Shown here: positions 1-7,610 of the stretch, piece by piece | How the letters are laid out: each line of letters begins with the position of its first letter | Position numbering within the stretch: the stretch's first letter is position 1 | Assembly: GCA_030655535.1 (NCBI GenBank) | Contig: JAURVK010000165.1 | Span: 1 to 35,125, forward strand | Length of the DNA stretch: 35,125 nt | Direction: 5' to 3' | Source of the DNA: Methylobacter sp. | GTDB lineage: Bacteria; Pseudomonadota; Gammaproteobacteria; Methylococcales; Methylomonadaceae | Notes under the pieces: model-generated | What the model was told of the DNA's origin: nothing | Databases searched by the model: none | What the model saw: the letters and a program-made list of their open reading frames with translations, nothing else | Translations under genes and position numbers: made by a program

Positions 1-799
1 CCTCCAGCGCAGCCAACGCCACAGACGATAGTGGCACCTGTCGTTTAGAGCCGTTTTTTGTTTTATCCAGGAAGATCGTTTTTTTATCCAGATCAACCTG
101 ATCGATTGATAACGTGTACATTTCCCGAAGCCGCATTGCAGTCTCAACGGCCAGCGTAAACAGCAAATGCCATGCCAACCGGTCATTCATCGTTATGCCG
201 CGCTGAACCCCTTTAGGAAAATTCCCGTCCAAAACCCAGATAATCTTTTCATGCTCCCCAGGCAACAACCGCCGGTCGCGCTCAGTATCGGTTTTTTTAT
301 CGCCATCCGATGCAGTGTAACTAGCATAACGCTTAGACAGCATCCGCAGCGGATTTGCTCCAAGCCACTCATTTCGCAAACACCAATCCAATAGCCGAGC
401 AACCGCGCCGACTTTGTGTCGTATAGAGCTGGGCGACAACCGATCTTTTTGCTTCATCTCAGAAACCCAGGCTTGCGCCCAGGCAATGTTAATTTGTGCC
501 GTTTTAAATGTGGTAAGTTTGGGCAGCATAGCATTAAGCAGTAGCCGGTCAGACTCAGATATTGACACCTGAACCAGGTATTGCCTAGCCCACACATCGA
601 CCGTCGGCACCGCTGGCGGGGCAGAGTCCTGCAACTCCACCGGCAAAATACCTTGATCAAGCAATCGCTCCACGCCGACTGCATAAGCCCGCGCTTCATC
701 TTCTGTCTCAGCGCTGGCATAATGCGGCTTAGGCAGAATACCTTTGCGCCTGATAATAATTTCCCAGCTACCTGCCGAGCGTTGCCGTATTGTTGCCAT
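1..799 (-). CDS. Tyrosine-type site-specific integrase, partial (C-terminus beyond the left edge)
   Basis: The reading frame is open from an ATG at 799 to the window edge (266 codons, no stop). Residues 1-50 resemble the short N-terminal arm-binding segment of phage-type integrases. Residues about 65-160 look like the helical core-binding domain. The catalytic domain begins near residue 180: the first catalytic arginine lies in TAMRLRE (Arg223), and the beta-hairpin lysine in TKNGSKRQVP (Lys247). The HxxR box and nucleophilic tyrosine would fall outside the window, so activity cannot be judged. A G-rich stretch about 11 nt upstream of the ATG could be the ribosome site. The gene starts 160 bp downstream of the tRNA-Cys 3' end and points away from it, the usual arrangement of an island integrated into a tRNA gene. 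Longer ORFs in other frames here (454-846 minus, 581-943 plus) are shadows. Confidence 0.88.
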   Translation of the reverse strand, partial: MATIRQRSAGSWEIIIRRKGILPKPHYASAETEDEARAYAVGVERLLDQGILPVELQDSAPPAVPTVDVWARQYLVQVSISESDRLLLNAMLPKLTTFKTAQINIAWAQAWVSEMKQKDRLSPSSIRHKVGAVARLLDWCLRNEWLGANPLRMLSKRYASYTASDGDKKTDTERDRRLLPGEHEKIIWVLDGNFPKGVQRGITMNDRLAWHLLFTLAVETAMRLREMYTLSIDQVDLDKKTIFLDKTKNGSKRQVPLSSVALAALE

Positions 800-831
800 T
801 CTCGCGTAAGCCCCCTACCAAGATGTCTCGG

Positions 832-873
832 AGTGGTTTTAACCACTTCTTTCGGTATTTTTGGGGTATTTTT
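832..873. promoter_or_regulatory. Palindrome and 11-bp-spaced direct repeats upstream of the integrase
   Basis: AGTGGTT (832-838) and AACCACT (841-847) form a perfect inverted repeat around TT. Next to it GGTATTTTT occurs at 854-862 and again at 865-873, exactly 11 bp apart, about one helical turn. They lie between the integrase start and tRNA-Cys. Arm-type integrase sites or an operator controlling the integrase are plausible; this is inference from position and symmetry only. Confidence 0.35.
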
Positions 874-915
874 AGCTCATTTATGTCTATTATTGCAAGC
901 TATTTATTTCAGGCG

Positions 916-941
916 AAAAAAAACCGCCATGATAAGCGGTT
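916..941 (-). terminator. Rho-independent terminator after tRNA-Cys
   Basis: On the minus strand AACCGC (941-936) pairs with GCGGTT (927-922) and is followed by a T run (to 916). It lies about 20 nt downstream of the tRNA-Cys CCA end, so it should end the tRNA-Gly/tRNA-Cys transcript. If the element inserted at the tRNA, this terminator would have come with the element. Confidence 0.65.
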
Positions 942-959
942 GATTTTTATTAACTTCTA

Positions 960-1033
960 TGGAGGCTGCGGGCGGAATCGAACCGCCGTAGATGGCTTTG
1001 CAGGCCACTGCATAACCATTTTGCTACGCAGCC
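960..1033 (-). tRNA. tRNA-Cys (GCA)
   Basis: The minus strand gives a full cloverleaf of 74 nt with an encoded CCA. The acceptor stem is GGCTGCG/CGCAGCC, the anticodon loop is CTGCAAA (anticodon GCA) and the T arm contains GGTTCGATTCC. The discriminator base is U, as expected for tRNA-Cys. It is co-transcribed with the upstream tRNA-Gly, 53 bp away. The integrase gene immediately past its 3' end suggests that this 3' end served as the attachment site. Confidence 0.96.
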
Positions 1034-1046
1034 CTAAAAGGGAAAT

Positions 1047-1078
1047 AAAAAAGCCGCGATAGTTCGCGGCTTTTTTTT
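1047..1078 (-). terminator. Hairpin with T/A flanks between tRNA-Gly and tRNA-Cys
   Basis: AGCCGCGA (1052-1059) pairs with TCGCGGCT (1064-1071) around a 4-nt loop, with A residues before and a T run after on the plus strand. On the minus strand it follows tRNA-Gly and has about six T, so it could terminate partly or act as a processing hairpin between the two tRNAs. It could also stop plus-strand transcription. Confidence 0.55.
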
Positions 1079-1086
1079 AAATTAAT

Positions 1087-1161
1087 TGGAGCGGGAAACG
1101 AGGTTCGAACTCGCGACCCCAACCTTGGCAAGGTTGTGCTCTACCGCTGAGCTATTCCCGC
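1087..1161 (-). tRNA. tRNA-Gly (GCC)
   Basis: The minus strand gives a 75-nt cloverleaf with an encoded CCA. The acceptor stem is GCGGGAA/TTCCCGC, the D arm is GCTCAGCGGTAGAGC, the anticodon loop contains TTGCCAA (anticodon GCC) and the T arm contains GAGTTCGAACCTC. It is the first gene of a two-tRNA unit read from the promoter at 1180-1207. Confidence 0.97.
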
Positions 1162-1179
1162 ACTTCAATTTATTTGCTC

Positions 1180-1207
1180 ATTATAAGCCTTTTTTACATC
1201 CTGTCAA
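1180..1207 (-). promoter_or_regulatory. Consensus sigma-70 promoter of the tRNA-Gly/tRNA-Cys unit
   Basis: On the minus strand TTGACA (1207-1202) and TATAAT (1185-1180) are both perfect hexamers separated by 16 nt. The predicted start falls near 1173, about 12 nt before tRNA-Gly. The promoter begins right next to the stop codon of the 161 aa gene (1211). Confidence 0.8.
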
Positions 1208-1210
1208 TCT

Positions 1211-1696
1211 TTATTGAACATCAATTGCCGAAATCCAGCCTGAACTGCCTTTACATTGACCCTCATCAACCTGAACATTCACGAATGCATTTTTCTTTCC
1301 TGCAAAATCCTGGAAGCCGGTAATAATGACAGGCGTACCCTGAGCTATACGTCTGCAAGACTCAACCTTACCTTTACCTTCATCTTCACTATCATCAAAT
1401 GCCGCCATAGACCCAGGCACGGGAAGCAATTTAATAGGCGATTCAATTTCATAAGTATTGGGGTTTTTCAAAACATACCGCTGCCCGGCAACAAGATTCT
1501 TGGCCGAAGGTTCGGAAATAGTACCTGAATCACCACCGCTTAACATAATAACAAGCAGCAGGAAGATTACGCCACCAACAATACCAAAAAATACTTTTGG
1601 ATTTTTTTCTTTTAAGTCCATCATTGATGAAAGCAACTTTCCACCCGTTTCTTTTACAGCATCTACCGTTTTTTTAGCATTCTCTTCATTGCTCAT
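1211..1696 (-). CDS. Membrane-anchored protein of unknown function, possible SH3-like exterior domain
   Basis: The 161-residue protein begins with a charged cytoplasmic stretch (1-33), then one strongly hydrophobic segment (about 34-53) and a soluble C-terminal part. That part contains two cysteines (VESCRR and EGQCKG) and ends in GWISAIDVQ, reminiscent of the last strand of bacterial SH3 domains; the likeness is weak. A type II anchored topology with the C-terminal part in the periplasm is likely. The ATG is preceded by GAGGAT at good spacing, which supports the start. It lies alone, 219 bp after the 528 aa gene on the same strand. I do not recognise a characterised family. Confidence 0.75.
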   Translation of the reverse strand: MSNEENAKKTVDAVKETGGKLLSSMMDLKEKNPKVFFGIVGGVIFLLLVIMLSGGDSGTISEPSAKNLVAGQRYVLKNPNTYEIESPIKLLPVPGSMAAFDDSEDEGKGKVESCRRIAQGTPVIITGFQDFAGKKNAFVNVQVDEGQCKGSSGWISAIDVQ

Positions 1697-1915
1697 TTTA
1701 TATCCTCACAATTATAATTTTTTATTATTTTCAGGTTATCATTAAAAGTATATTACCTAATTACCCCGATAACTCATAGATACAAATATTCTCACTACGA
1801 TTAAAAAGCTGACAATTCATCACCAATAATCAACTTGACATGCCAACTTACCACGATAAAAAAACTTTTCAAGCGCTATATGCATATATCGCTATATTTC
1901 AATAACATACGTTAT

Positions 1916-3502
1916 TTAAATGAAATCGTAGCCTTTTTTAGCCTGTCCCGATACCGACTTGCCCTTTTCCGCTACCCGTCGACATTCAAACTGCCAGTAA
2001 CCCAAGCCGACATTCTTCCTATTACTCAACACAACAGGAAAGTCTTCGTTATTCATAAACATTCGAATAACATCACCATCTTTCAGCATAAAAGTATCGG
2101 TAATGATATAGCTTTTTTCGCCTTCCAATTCCTTTGCGCTATAAAACAGGCCTTTTTGCGGAACCTCTTTTCCCACTTCATCCAATTGAACATAAGTGAC
2201 GGCAATGGATTGATGAGCCAATAATTGCATGCCAAAGTTTATTCTGTCGTTTTGCTTATCGACAATGACCTTATTGACTATCCCTAATGAACGCTTATGC
2301 TCTGAGCTGTCTGTTTTTCTAAAGCTGACCAAGCTACCCACCGACAGTACGCCCGTTTTTTCAAATACACCGGACAATAACCGGTCAGACGCCGATTGAA
2401 CGAGAAGCTCCAGGTCTTTTTCACCGTCAATCCCCATAGCATTTTGCAGTTCATGGGTTGACTCCAAACCTACGGCAATATATCGGTCCATTCTATCGCT
2501 AAAAAAGGGCACTCCCTGCAGGTCAACTCCCAACCATCGTTGCTCAAGATAATCAAGCAATTCTGCAGCGGGTTTTCCGCTATTATTGTTCATCACATGC
2601 ATTGAACTAAACCTTGCCTCCGCCGCATTAATCAATTTTTCTTTTTGCTTAAAAGCCTTAAACAATTTGGAAAAGTCCAAATACAACATGGCTGAATCGT
2701 TTTTAGCACCCACCTCAAATTGATAATGCGGCGATTTATCCTCGTCCGTTAAGACTATGCACTGTATTTCTTGCCCATTTACCGGTTCTTTTTTTAGGCT
2801 AATCAAAGATCCTATCGTTTCTATAAAGCTATAAACCAGCAAAATTTCCTTTTGCATTAGGCCGGTCGGATCAGCGAGACTGAGTAACAGGATCTGCCGA
2901 TAGCACTCTTCAGGACTACTTGATTTAGTGGACTGACTTATATCATTGGCAACTTTGGCGGTGTTATTTTTTATGGTTACACTCAGACTGTAAAGTGAGT
3001 GTAAATCTATCCATACCCAGTCAGGTATCGGCATCCCCATAATAAAATGGCTGACAATAATACTACTCAGCCCTTTAATGCTGCGCTGAATTGCCAATGC
3101 GGCATTCTTTCCTTGAAACCAGCCGACATTACGCTTGGTTAGCTCCTTAACTACCATCCAATAACCGATCGTGAATTCTTTTTCAATTGAGATCAATACA
3201 TTCAAGATTTTCTTGTCATTTTCTTCTTTTGGAAAACCCGCCTTAATCAGTCTGGAGCGAAGATAGTCTTCAATAACATGAGTGCTTGATCTTAAAAGCT
3301 CCAGCGCATCCAACCGTAACTGAACAGTCATTTCAATAGAATTAAAATCTATAAGAAAATCATGCAACAGGCGAACGGCTAACCCAGGATTAGCCGTAGG
3401 TAATTCAGCAACCCAATGTCGCAGTGCCTTTACTTCAAATTCTTTTAGGCGCTGGGGATTATTTTGTTGTGCTGGAATAACCAGAAAAAAAGAAGTCTTC
3501 AC
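1916..3502 (-). CDS. Unassigned 528 aa cytoplasmic protein, possible PilZ-like c-di-GMP-responsive domain
   Basis: No signal peptide or clear membrane segment is visible. The N-terminal third is alpha-helical with the pattern LP..NP..A..LL..FL (about residues 34-50) followed by R.DALELLRS. The middle is helical and charged. The C-terminal part (about 385-520) is beta-rich: VLSVGSLVSFRK, then HKRSLGIVNKVIV, then INFGMQLLAH. That layout recalls divergent PilZ-type proteins of beta- and gammaproteobacteria, but the canonical RxxxR plus D/NxSxxG pair is not clearly present, so c-di-GMP binding is only a guess. The start is GTG at 3502. It lies 88 bp downstream of the ABC permease gene, so it may or may not belong to that operon. 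A stand-alone gene is equally possible. Confidence 0.72.
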   Translation of the reverse strand: MKTSFFLVIPAQQNNPQRLKEFEVKALRHWVAELPTANPGLAVRLLHDFLIDFNSIEMTVQLRLDALELLRSSTHVIEDYLRSRLIKAGFPKEENDKKILNVLISIEKEFTIGYWMVVKELTKRNVGWFQGKNAALAIQRSIKGLSSIIVSHFIMGMPIPDWVWIDLHSLYSLSVTIKNNTAKVANDISQSTKSSSPEECYRQILLLSLADPTGLMQKEILLVYSFIETIGSLISLKKEPVNGQEIQCIVLTDEDKSPHYQFEVGAKNDSAMLYLDFSKLFKAFKQKEKLINAAEARFSSMHVMNNNSGKPAAELLDYLEQRWLGVDLQGVPFFSDRMDRYIAVGLESTHELQNAMGIDGEKDLELLVQSASDRLLSGVFEKTGVLSVGSLVSFRKTDSSEHKRSLGIVNKVIVDKQNDRINFGMQLLAHQSIAVTYVQLDEVGKEVPQKGLFYSAKELEGEKSYIITDTFMLKDGDVIRMFMNNEDFPVVLSNRKNVGLGYWQFECRRVAEKGKSVSGQAKKGYDFI

Positions 3503-3590
3503 ATATTCACCGAATTTATTTTAGGATAGGGCGGCTAAAGCCACCCACTCATACAATTACCAACAGCATCACGATCCATTATTCGAGGCA

Positions 3591-4394
3591 TCAAGCCCCG
3601 CCTTTTCTCATCATCATCCCTTTTGACGGGTTATAGCCAATGATTGCTGCCGCCATAAACACGATAAAGGCAAGCAATGTATAAATAAATGTTTGGCTGT
3701 TAAACTGACCGTATAGGGCGAAACGGATTAATTCAACAGCTTGGGAAAATGGATTATAGTGCGCCAGATGATAAAGCAGCTCACTGGACTCTTTCATTTT
3801 CCATAAAGGATACAATGCGGTTGACATAAAAAACATCGGGAAAATCACAAAGTTCATCACTCCGGCAAAATTTTCCAATTGTTTTATAAAAGAAGACAAC
3901 AACAACCCCAGAGCGCCCAGCATTAATCCTGTCAATAACAGCGCAGGCGCCAGCCACAGATACCCTTGCCACGGCGCCTGAATATCATAAAGCCACGCAA
4001 TCGCTAAAAATACATAGACTTGCAGAATAGATACACCGGTGCCGGCCAGTAATTTACTGAGCAATAAAAACCAGCGCGGCAACGGGCAAACCATCAAGAT
4101 ACGCATACTGCCCATTTCCCGGTCGTAAACCATCGACAATGAACTCTGCATGCCGTTAAACAACTGGATCATGCCGATCAGGCCGGGGGTAATATAAACC
4201 TCGTAAAGAATATAGGTCTCGTAAGGCGGGGTGATCGCCAGTCCTAATGCAGCCCTAAACCCGGCTGCGAATACAAATAACCAGACTAAAGGCCTGACCA
4301 AGGCGGAAATAAAGCGCTCGCGTTGGGTCACAAATCGCCATAATTCGCGCCAGATGATGCCCCACATGGCGCGCCAGTAATGAAGCAACCTCAT
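3591..4394 (-). CDS. ABC-2 type permease of the PQQ-dependent alcohol-catabolism-associated ABC system (PedC-like)
   Basis: The 267-residue protein has about six hydrophobic segments and the ABC-2 membrane pattern. It opens with an amphipathic RAMWGIIWRELWRFVTQRERF, typical of this subfamily, and contains VYDREMGSMRILMVCPLPRW, the characteristic cytoplasmic loop. With the adjoining ATPase it should form an inner-membrane transporter, probably an exporter; the substrate is unknown. The start ATG overlaps the ATPase stop by 4 nt, so translation is probably coupled. The neighbours (ATPase, YVTN propeller, binding-like protein) match the gene set often found beside PQQ-dependent alcohol dehydrogenase genes. 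No dehydrogenase or PQQ biosynthesis gene is in this window. Confidence 0.86.
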   Translation of the reverse strand: MRLLHYWRAMWGIIWRELWRFVTQRERFISALVRPLVWLFVFAAGFRAALGLAITPPYETYILYEVYITPGLIGMIQLFNGMQSSLSMVYDREMGSMRILMVCPLPRWFLLLSKLLAGTGVSILQVYVFLAIAWLYDIQAPWQGYLWLAPALLLTGLMLGALGLLLSSFIKQLENFAGVMNFVIFPMFFMSTALYPLWKMKESSELLYHLAHYNPFSQAVELIRFALYGQFNSQTFIYTLLAFIVFMAAAIIGYNPSKGMMMRKGGA

Positions 4395-5131
4395 GCCTGC
4401 TCTCCTTGGGTCAATACATAAAAAGCGTCTTTAATCGTTGGCGTTTTTGTTACCTTAAGAACGTCGTCAACCGTTCCGTTGGCTTTAACCTGCCCTTTAT
4501 CAAGCACGATTAAATGATCGCCCGGATAAATTTCGTCAATCAAATGGCTCGCCCATAAAACCGCCAATTTTTCTTCTACGGCTAAGCGATGTACGTATTC
4601 GACGATAGACAGCCGACTGGGCACATCCAAACCGACGGTAGGCTCATCCAGCAACAGCACCGACGGTTTATGCAATAAGGCCCTGGCAATCTCCACGCGC
4701 CGCCTATGCCCGCCATTGAGCTGGCGTACTTTTTCAGAGCGTCGGTCATACATAGCTAATCGCTCCAACTCCTGCTGAATCCTTTGCGTAGCCTGTTTTC
4801 GACTCATGCCATGCAAGGCGGTGTGATAGCGCAAGTTTTGCATCACCGTCAAATCCATATCCAGGGTAGTTTGCTGGAACACCACACCCAGTCTTGCCAA
4901 CGCTAACAGCGTTTGCCGTTTAATATCAAAGCCGCATAACTCGATACGCCCGTCACGAGTATCATACAAGCGTGTAACCAAGGAAAATAAAGTGCTCTTC
5001 CCTGCCCCGTTAGGGCCTAACAAAATCGTGCATTCGCCCGGCTGAATCTTAAAATTAACCTGACTTAGCGCTTTTTTACCGCCATAAGAAAAACTTAAAT
5101 CTTCGACGGATAATGCTGCGGATGAGTTCAT
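4391..5131 (-). CDS. ABC transporter ATP-binding protein, PQQ-catabolism-associated
   Basis: The 246-residue nucleotide-binding subunit carries Walker A GPNGAGKST at residues 39-47, a Q-loop in GVVFQQT, Walker B LLLDEP with TVGLD as D-loop, and the switch histidine in WASHLIDE. The signature motif reads LNGGHRRR instead of LSGGQ, a deviation fitting this specialised subfamily. It energises the permease encoded directly downstream. Its start overlaps the stop of the propeller gene by 4 nt, and its stop overlaps the permease start by 4 nt, so all are one operon. The family assignment (type associated with PQQ-dependent alcohol catabolism) rests on gene order as well as sequence. Confidence 0.9.
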   Translation of the reverse strand: MNSSAALSVEDLSFSYGGKKALSQVNFKIQPGECTILLGPNGAGKSTLFSLVTRLYDTRDGRIELCGFDIKRQTLLALARLGVVFQQTTLDMDLTVMQNLRYHTALHGMSRKQATQRIQQELERLAMYDRRSEKVRQLNGGHRRRVEIARALLHKPSVLLLDEPTVGLDVPSRLSIVEYVHRLAVEEKLAVLWASHLIDEIYPGDHLIVLDKGQVKANGTVDDVLKVTKTPTIKDAFYVLTQGEQA

Positions 5132-6090
5132 GGCTTTACTGCGACTCCCCAGGGATACGTACCCACACCGACCGATTTAGTCACTTTTTGACTATCAAGA
5201 TCGATTATCGAAATATCGTTACTGGTACCGTTAGTGGTATATAGCCTTTTTTGATCCGGTGAAAACGCCAGATTCCAGACCCGCTGACCAACCAGCAGAT
5301 ATTTTTCCACCTCAAAAGTCCGGGCATTAATGACAGCAACACGATTAGCAGGCCCCAATGCCACATAGCCGCGTTTGCTGTCTTTATCGATAACCACGCC
5401 TACCGGCTGGATTTTATCGCGTGTCACGCCTTGTACATCGAACGGGATGGTTTTGATGATCTGTTTGGTTTTTACATCCAGAACCATCAAGGTACCGGCC
5501 ATTTCCGATGTAACCCACAGTTGCCGGCTATCGGCGGTAAAACCCAGCGCACGGGGACGCGGATCAACCAAGGTATTTTCTACGATAGCATTGGTCTTGG
5601 GGTCAATCCAATGCACCATATTGGTGGTTTCGGATGCACTGACCACCCAAAGATTATCAGGACTCGCGGTGATGCCCTCCGGCTCCACGCCCACCTTAAT
5701 CTGTTTAATCGTTTTTTTTTGCTGAATGTCGATAACAGTGACCAAGCTGTCATCTTCATTCGATACATAAAGCCTATCACCCGCAGGATTTATCGCAAAC
5801 GTTTCGGGATCGTCACCGGACGGTAACTGTCCCACTTCCTTCAGCGTCTCGGCATCAACAATCTTAATGGTATTGTCATCACTGGTTGCCACATACAAAA
5901 ACTTATTATCGGGGCTGATCACGATGCCTCTGGGGCGCTGACCGATTTCTACTGTTTTGATTAGTTTACCGGCGATAGGATCGACAACCGCCAGCGCATT
6001 ATCTTTTTCAAGCGTAACAAACACCGTTTCAGCCTGCGCTACTCCCGCCAGTACAGCCGTTACAAACAGCCCTAAAATATTTTTTTTCAT
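5128..6090 (-). CDS. YVTN-family beta-propeller protein, PQQ-catabolism-associated
   Basis: The 320-residue protein begins with a clear signal peptide (MKKNILGLFVTAVLAGVAQA, cleavage after residue 20), so it should be periplasmic. The rest is a series of about seven blades with recurring units such as RPRGIVISPDNKFLYVATSDDNTIKIVD and later PDNLWVVSAS, PDQKRLYTTNGTSNDISIID, and WGVAVKP at the end. Such propellers bind proteins or small ligands. This subfamily is known mainly by its position beside PQQ-linked alcohol oxidation genes, and its role is unknown. The start ATG touches the stop of the upstream binding-protein gene at 6090, and its own stop overlaps the ATPase start. Confidence 0.9.
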   Translation of the reverse strand: MKKNILGLFVTAVLAGVAQAETVFVTLEKDNALAVVDPIAGKLIKTVEIGQRPRGIVISPDNKFLYVATSDDNTIKIVDAETLKEVGQLPSGDDPETFAINPAGDRLYVSNEDDSLVTVIDIQQKKTIKQIKVGVEPEGITASPDNLWVVSASETTNMVHWIDPKTNAIVENTLVDPRPRALGFTADSRQLWVTSEMAGTLMVLDVKTKQIIKTIPFDVQGVTRDKIQPVGVVIDKDSKRGYVALGPANRVAVINARTFEVEKYLLVGQRVWNLAFSPDQKRLYTTNGTSNDISIIDLDSQKVTKSVGVGTYPWGVAVKP

Positions 6091-7286
6091 TATTTACTCC
6101 ATTTACAGGTCGATTCGGATTGATCATAGCCTAAAGTATCGAGTTCGGTTTTGGGATGCAAAAAACCTTCAATCGGTGCGACAGCAACCAACGATCTGGG
6201 CGCTGCCAGCAAAACAGGTTGCCGCAACTGCCCATCCCAAGGTCGGAACGACAAAGGATTGCCTTTATAGCCTTGCAACGCAAACGCATCGCTCAACATA
6301 TAGTCCTTAAGCCGGTTTACATCATTAGATTGAGTACGGGTAGCCGCCTCGCCAATGGCTCTAACCGCCAGATAAGCGGCATAATCGGGTTCTTCCATCC
6401 AGCGTCCCGCTTGCTCTTTAAAACGAGTTTGAATCTGCACCGAGCCCCATTGTTCATGGGTTCGATGCCATGCCGTAGCGATTAATCCCTGAGTACCGAT
6501 TACCGGTCTGGCATTCCAGGTCCGGTATTCAAGATATTCACCAAACCGGCCTTGCTCATCGGCAACGACCAGCACATCGTAATCGTCTACCTGAGTAAAT
6601 ACCGCCACATCCGATTGTGCAGTGCGCCGCGCATCGTAGGTATGTTCCCAGGTTTTTTCCTCGACTATTTTCATGCCGAATCGTTTAGCTGCCCGTCTGA
6701 GCGCATCGGCAAATAAACGATCTTCCTCGGTAGCGCCGATGACTAAAAACCACTTATTCCAGCGCTTTTTCATCATGTATTGCGCCAGCGCATCGGCACG
6801 CATTGCCCTATTAGGCAAAAGATGCAAAACGTTATTGCGGCATTGCTCATTGCGTAATACATCATCGATTGTTGCCACATCAAACAACAGCTTCTGTTTT
6901 GCGGAGGGCAAATCTGCGATGCTATTGATCGCATCGCTAGGCAAGTTAACAACGACATACGGATATTGATCGCCAATAGCTTTATTAAAGGTATCGATAA
7001 CATTGCCATCCAGAGGCACGATGACTTTTTTCAGCACAAACTGCTGCCCGGTAAACTGCCCGGTCGTATTATTGTCATCAGTCGCCAACGCTGCCCCCAA
7101 AACGCCCTTATCTTTGATAAACGCATCCAGATTAGACAACGGCGGAGGGACTTTCTGCTCTTGCGTTAAATAAGCAATATTGATCGTCTGTTTAGCCCCA
7201 GCATAAACAAAATTAACGCTAAGCAAATGAATAATAAATAAAAATCCAATAGTTGCCTGAAGAGACAAGTTAATTGATCGCATCAT
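6090..7286 (-). CDS. ABC-type branched-chain-amino-acid-like substrate-binding protein, PQQ-catabolism-associated
   Basis: The 398-residue protein has a signal peptide (hydrophobic residues about 11-28, ending FVYAGA). The mature protein opens with a beta strand NIAYLTQEQK and shows the two-lobe type I periplasmic-binding layout: LLFDVATIDDVLRN, then HLLPNRAMRADALAQYM and KRWNKWFLVIGATEEDR, as in LivJ-like proteins. It is the first gene of the four-gene operon. AGGAA precedes the ATG. The system lacks the usual BCAA-type permeases, so the protein may sense or deliver a ligand to the ABC-2 transporter. That is inference. Confidence 0.87.
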   Translation of the reverse strand: MMRSINLSLQATIGFLFIIHLLSVNFVYAGAKQTINIAYLTQEQKVPPPLSNLDAFIKDKGVLGAALATDDNNTTGQFTGQQFVLKKVIVPLDGNVIDTFNKAIGDQYPYVVVNLPSDAINSIADLPSAKQKLLFDVATIDDVLRNEQCRNNVLHLLPNRAMRADALAQYMMKKRWNKWFLVIGATEEDRLFADALRRAAKRFGMKIVEEKTWEHTYDARRTAQSDVAVFTQVDDYDVLVVADEQGRFGEYLEYRTWNARPVIGTQGLIATAWHRTHEQWGSVQIQTRFKEQAGRWMEEPDYAAYLAVRAIGEAATRTQSNDVNRLKDYMLSDAFALQGYKGNPLSFRPWDGQLRQPVLLAAPRSLVAVAPIEGFLHPKTELDTLGYDQSESTCKWSK

Positions 7287-7610
7287 TTCCTAACCCTAAT
7301 AAAACACACAGGTGCTAATTTTAACGGATTCATTCACTTTGTTTAGTTTTTCGATGAAGTTTACTAAAACTAACATGAAATATTTCATTCTAAAGTTGCC
7401 GCACCTGCCTGTAAAATCAGTCGCTCTAACTTTAACAAAATCCATTCTTTTGAGTTAGCCGGCATCACCAACAAATAGTCTATTGACTTCGTTCAACAAA
7501 GAGTTCAGCATTAATAAAGTACCCATTATTCTAGGGCTAAATTTCAGGTTCAAGACAAGACCGTTGCCGTTTTTTTACGGCCCGATTAACTCAGCTAAAA
7601 GGACATAAAA
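7287..7610. other. Divergent intergenic region between the PQQ-associated operon and the 115 aa gene
   Basis: No gene is visible in these 324 bp. It must hold the promoters of both flanking transcripts, but I see no consensus -35/-10 pair I would defend. A perfect 14-bp palindrome, ATGAAATATTTCAT, lies at 7375-7388 and could be an operator. A small hairpin, GCCGT/ACGGC (7566-7581), sits in the leader of the plus-strand gene; its loop is six T and it has no T tract after it, so it is not a terminator. Confidence 0.5.

Noticed and set aside
454-846. 130 aa ORF on the minus strand and 120 aa ORF on the plus strand (581-943)
   Set aside because: Both overlap the integrase frame, which has catalytic motifs and continues for 266 codons. 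They are shadows.
1835-2224. 129 aa plus-strand ORF
   Set aside because: It lies largely on the opposite strand of the 528 aa gene and has no family features.
7392-7420. TAAAGTT box as a possible sigma-28 promoter before the 115 aa gene
   Set aside because: No GCCGATAA-like element follows at 15-nt spacing.
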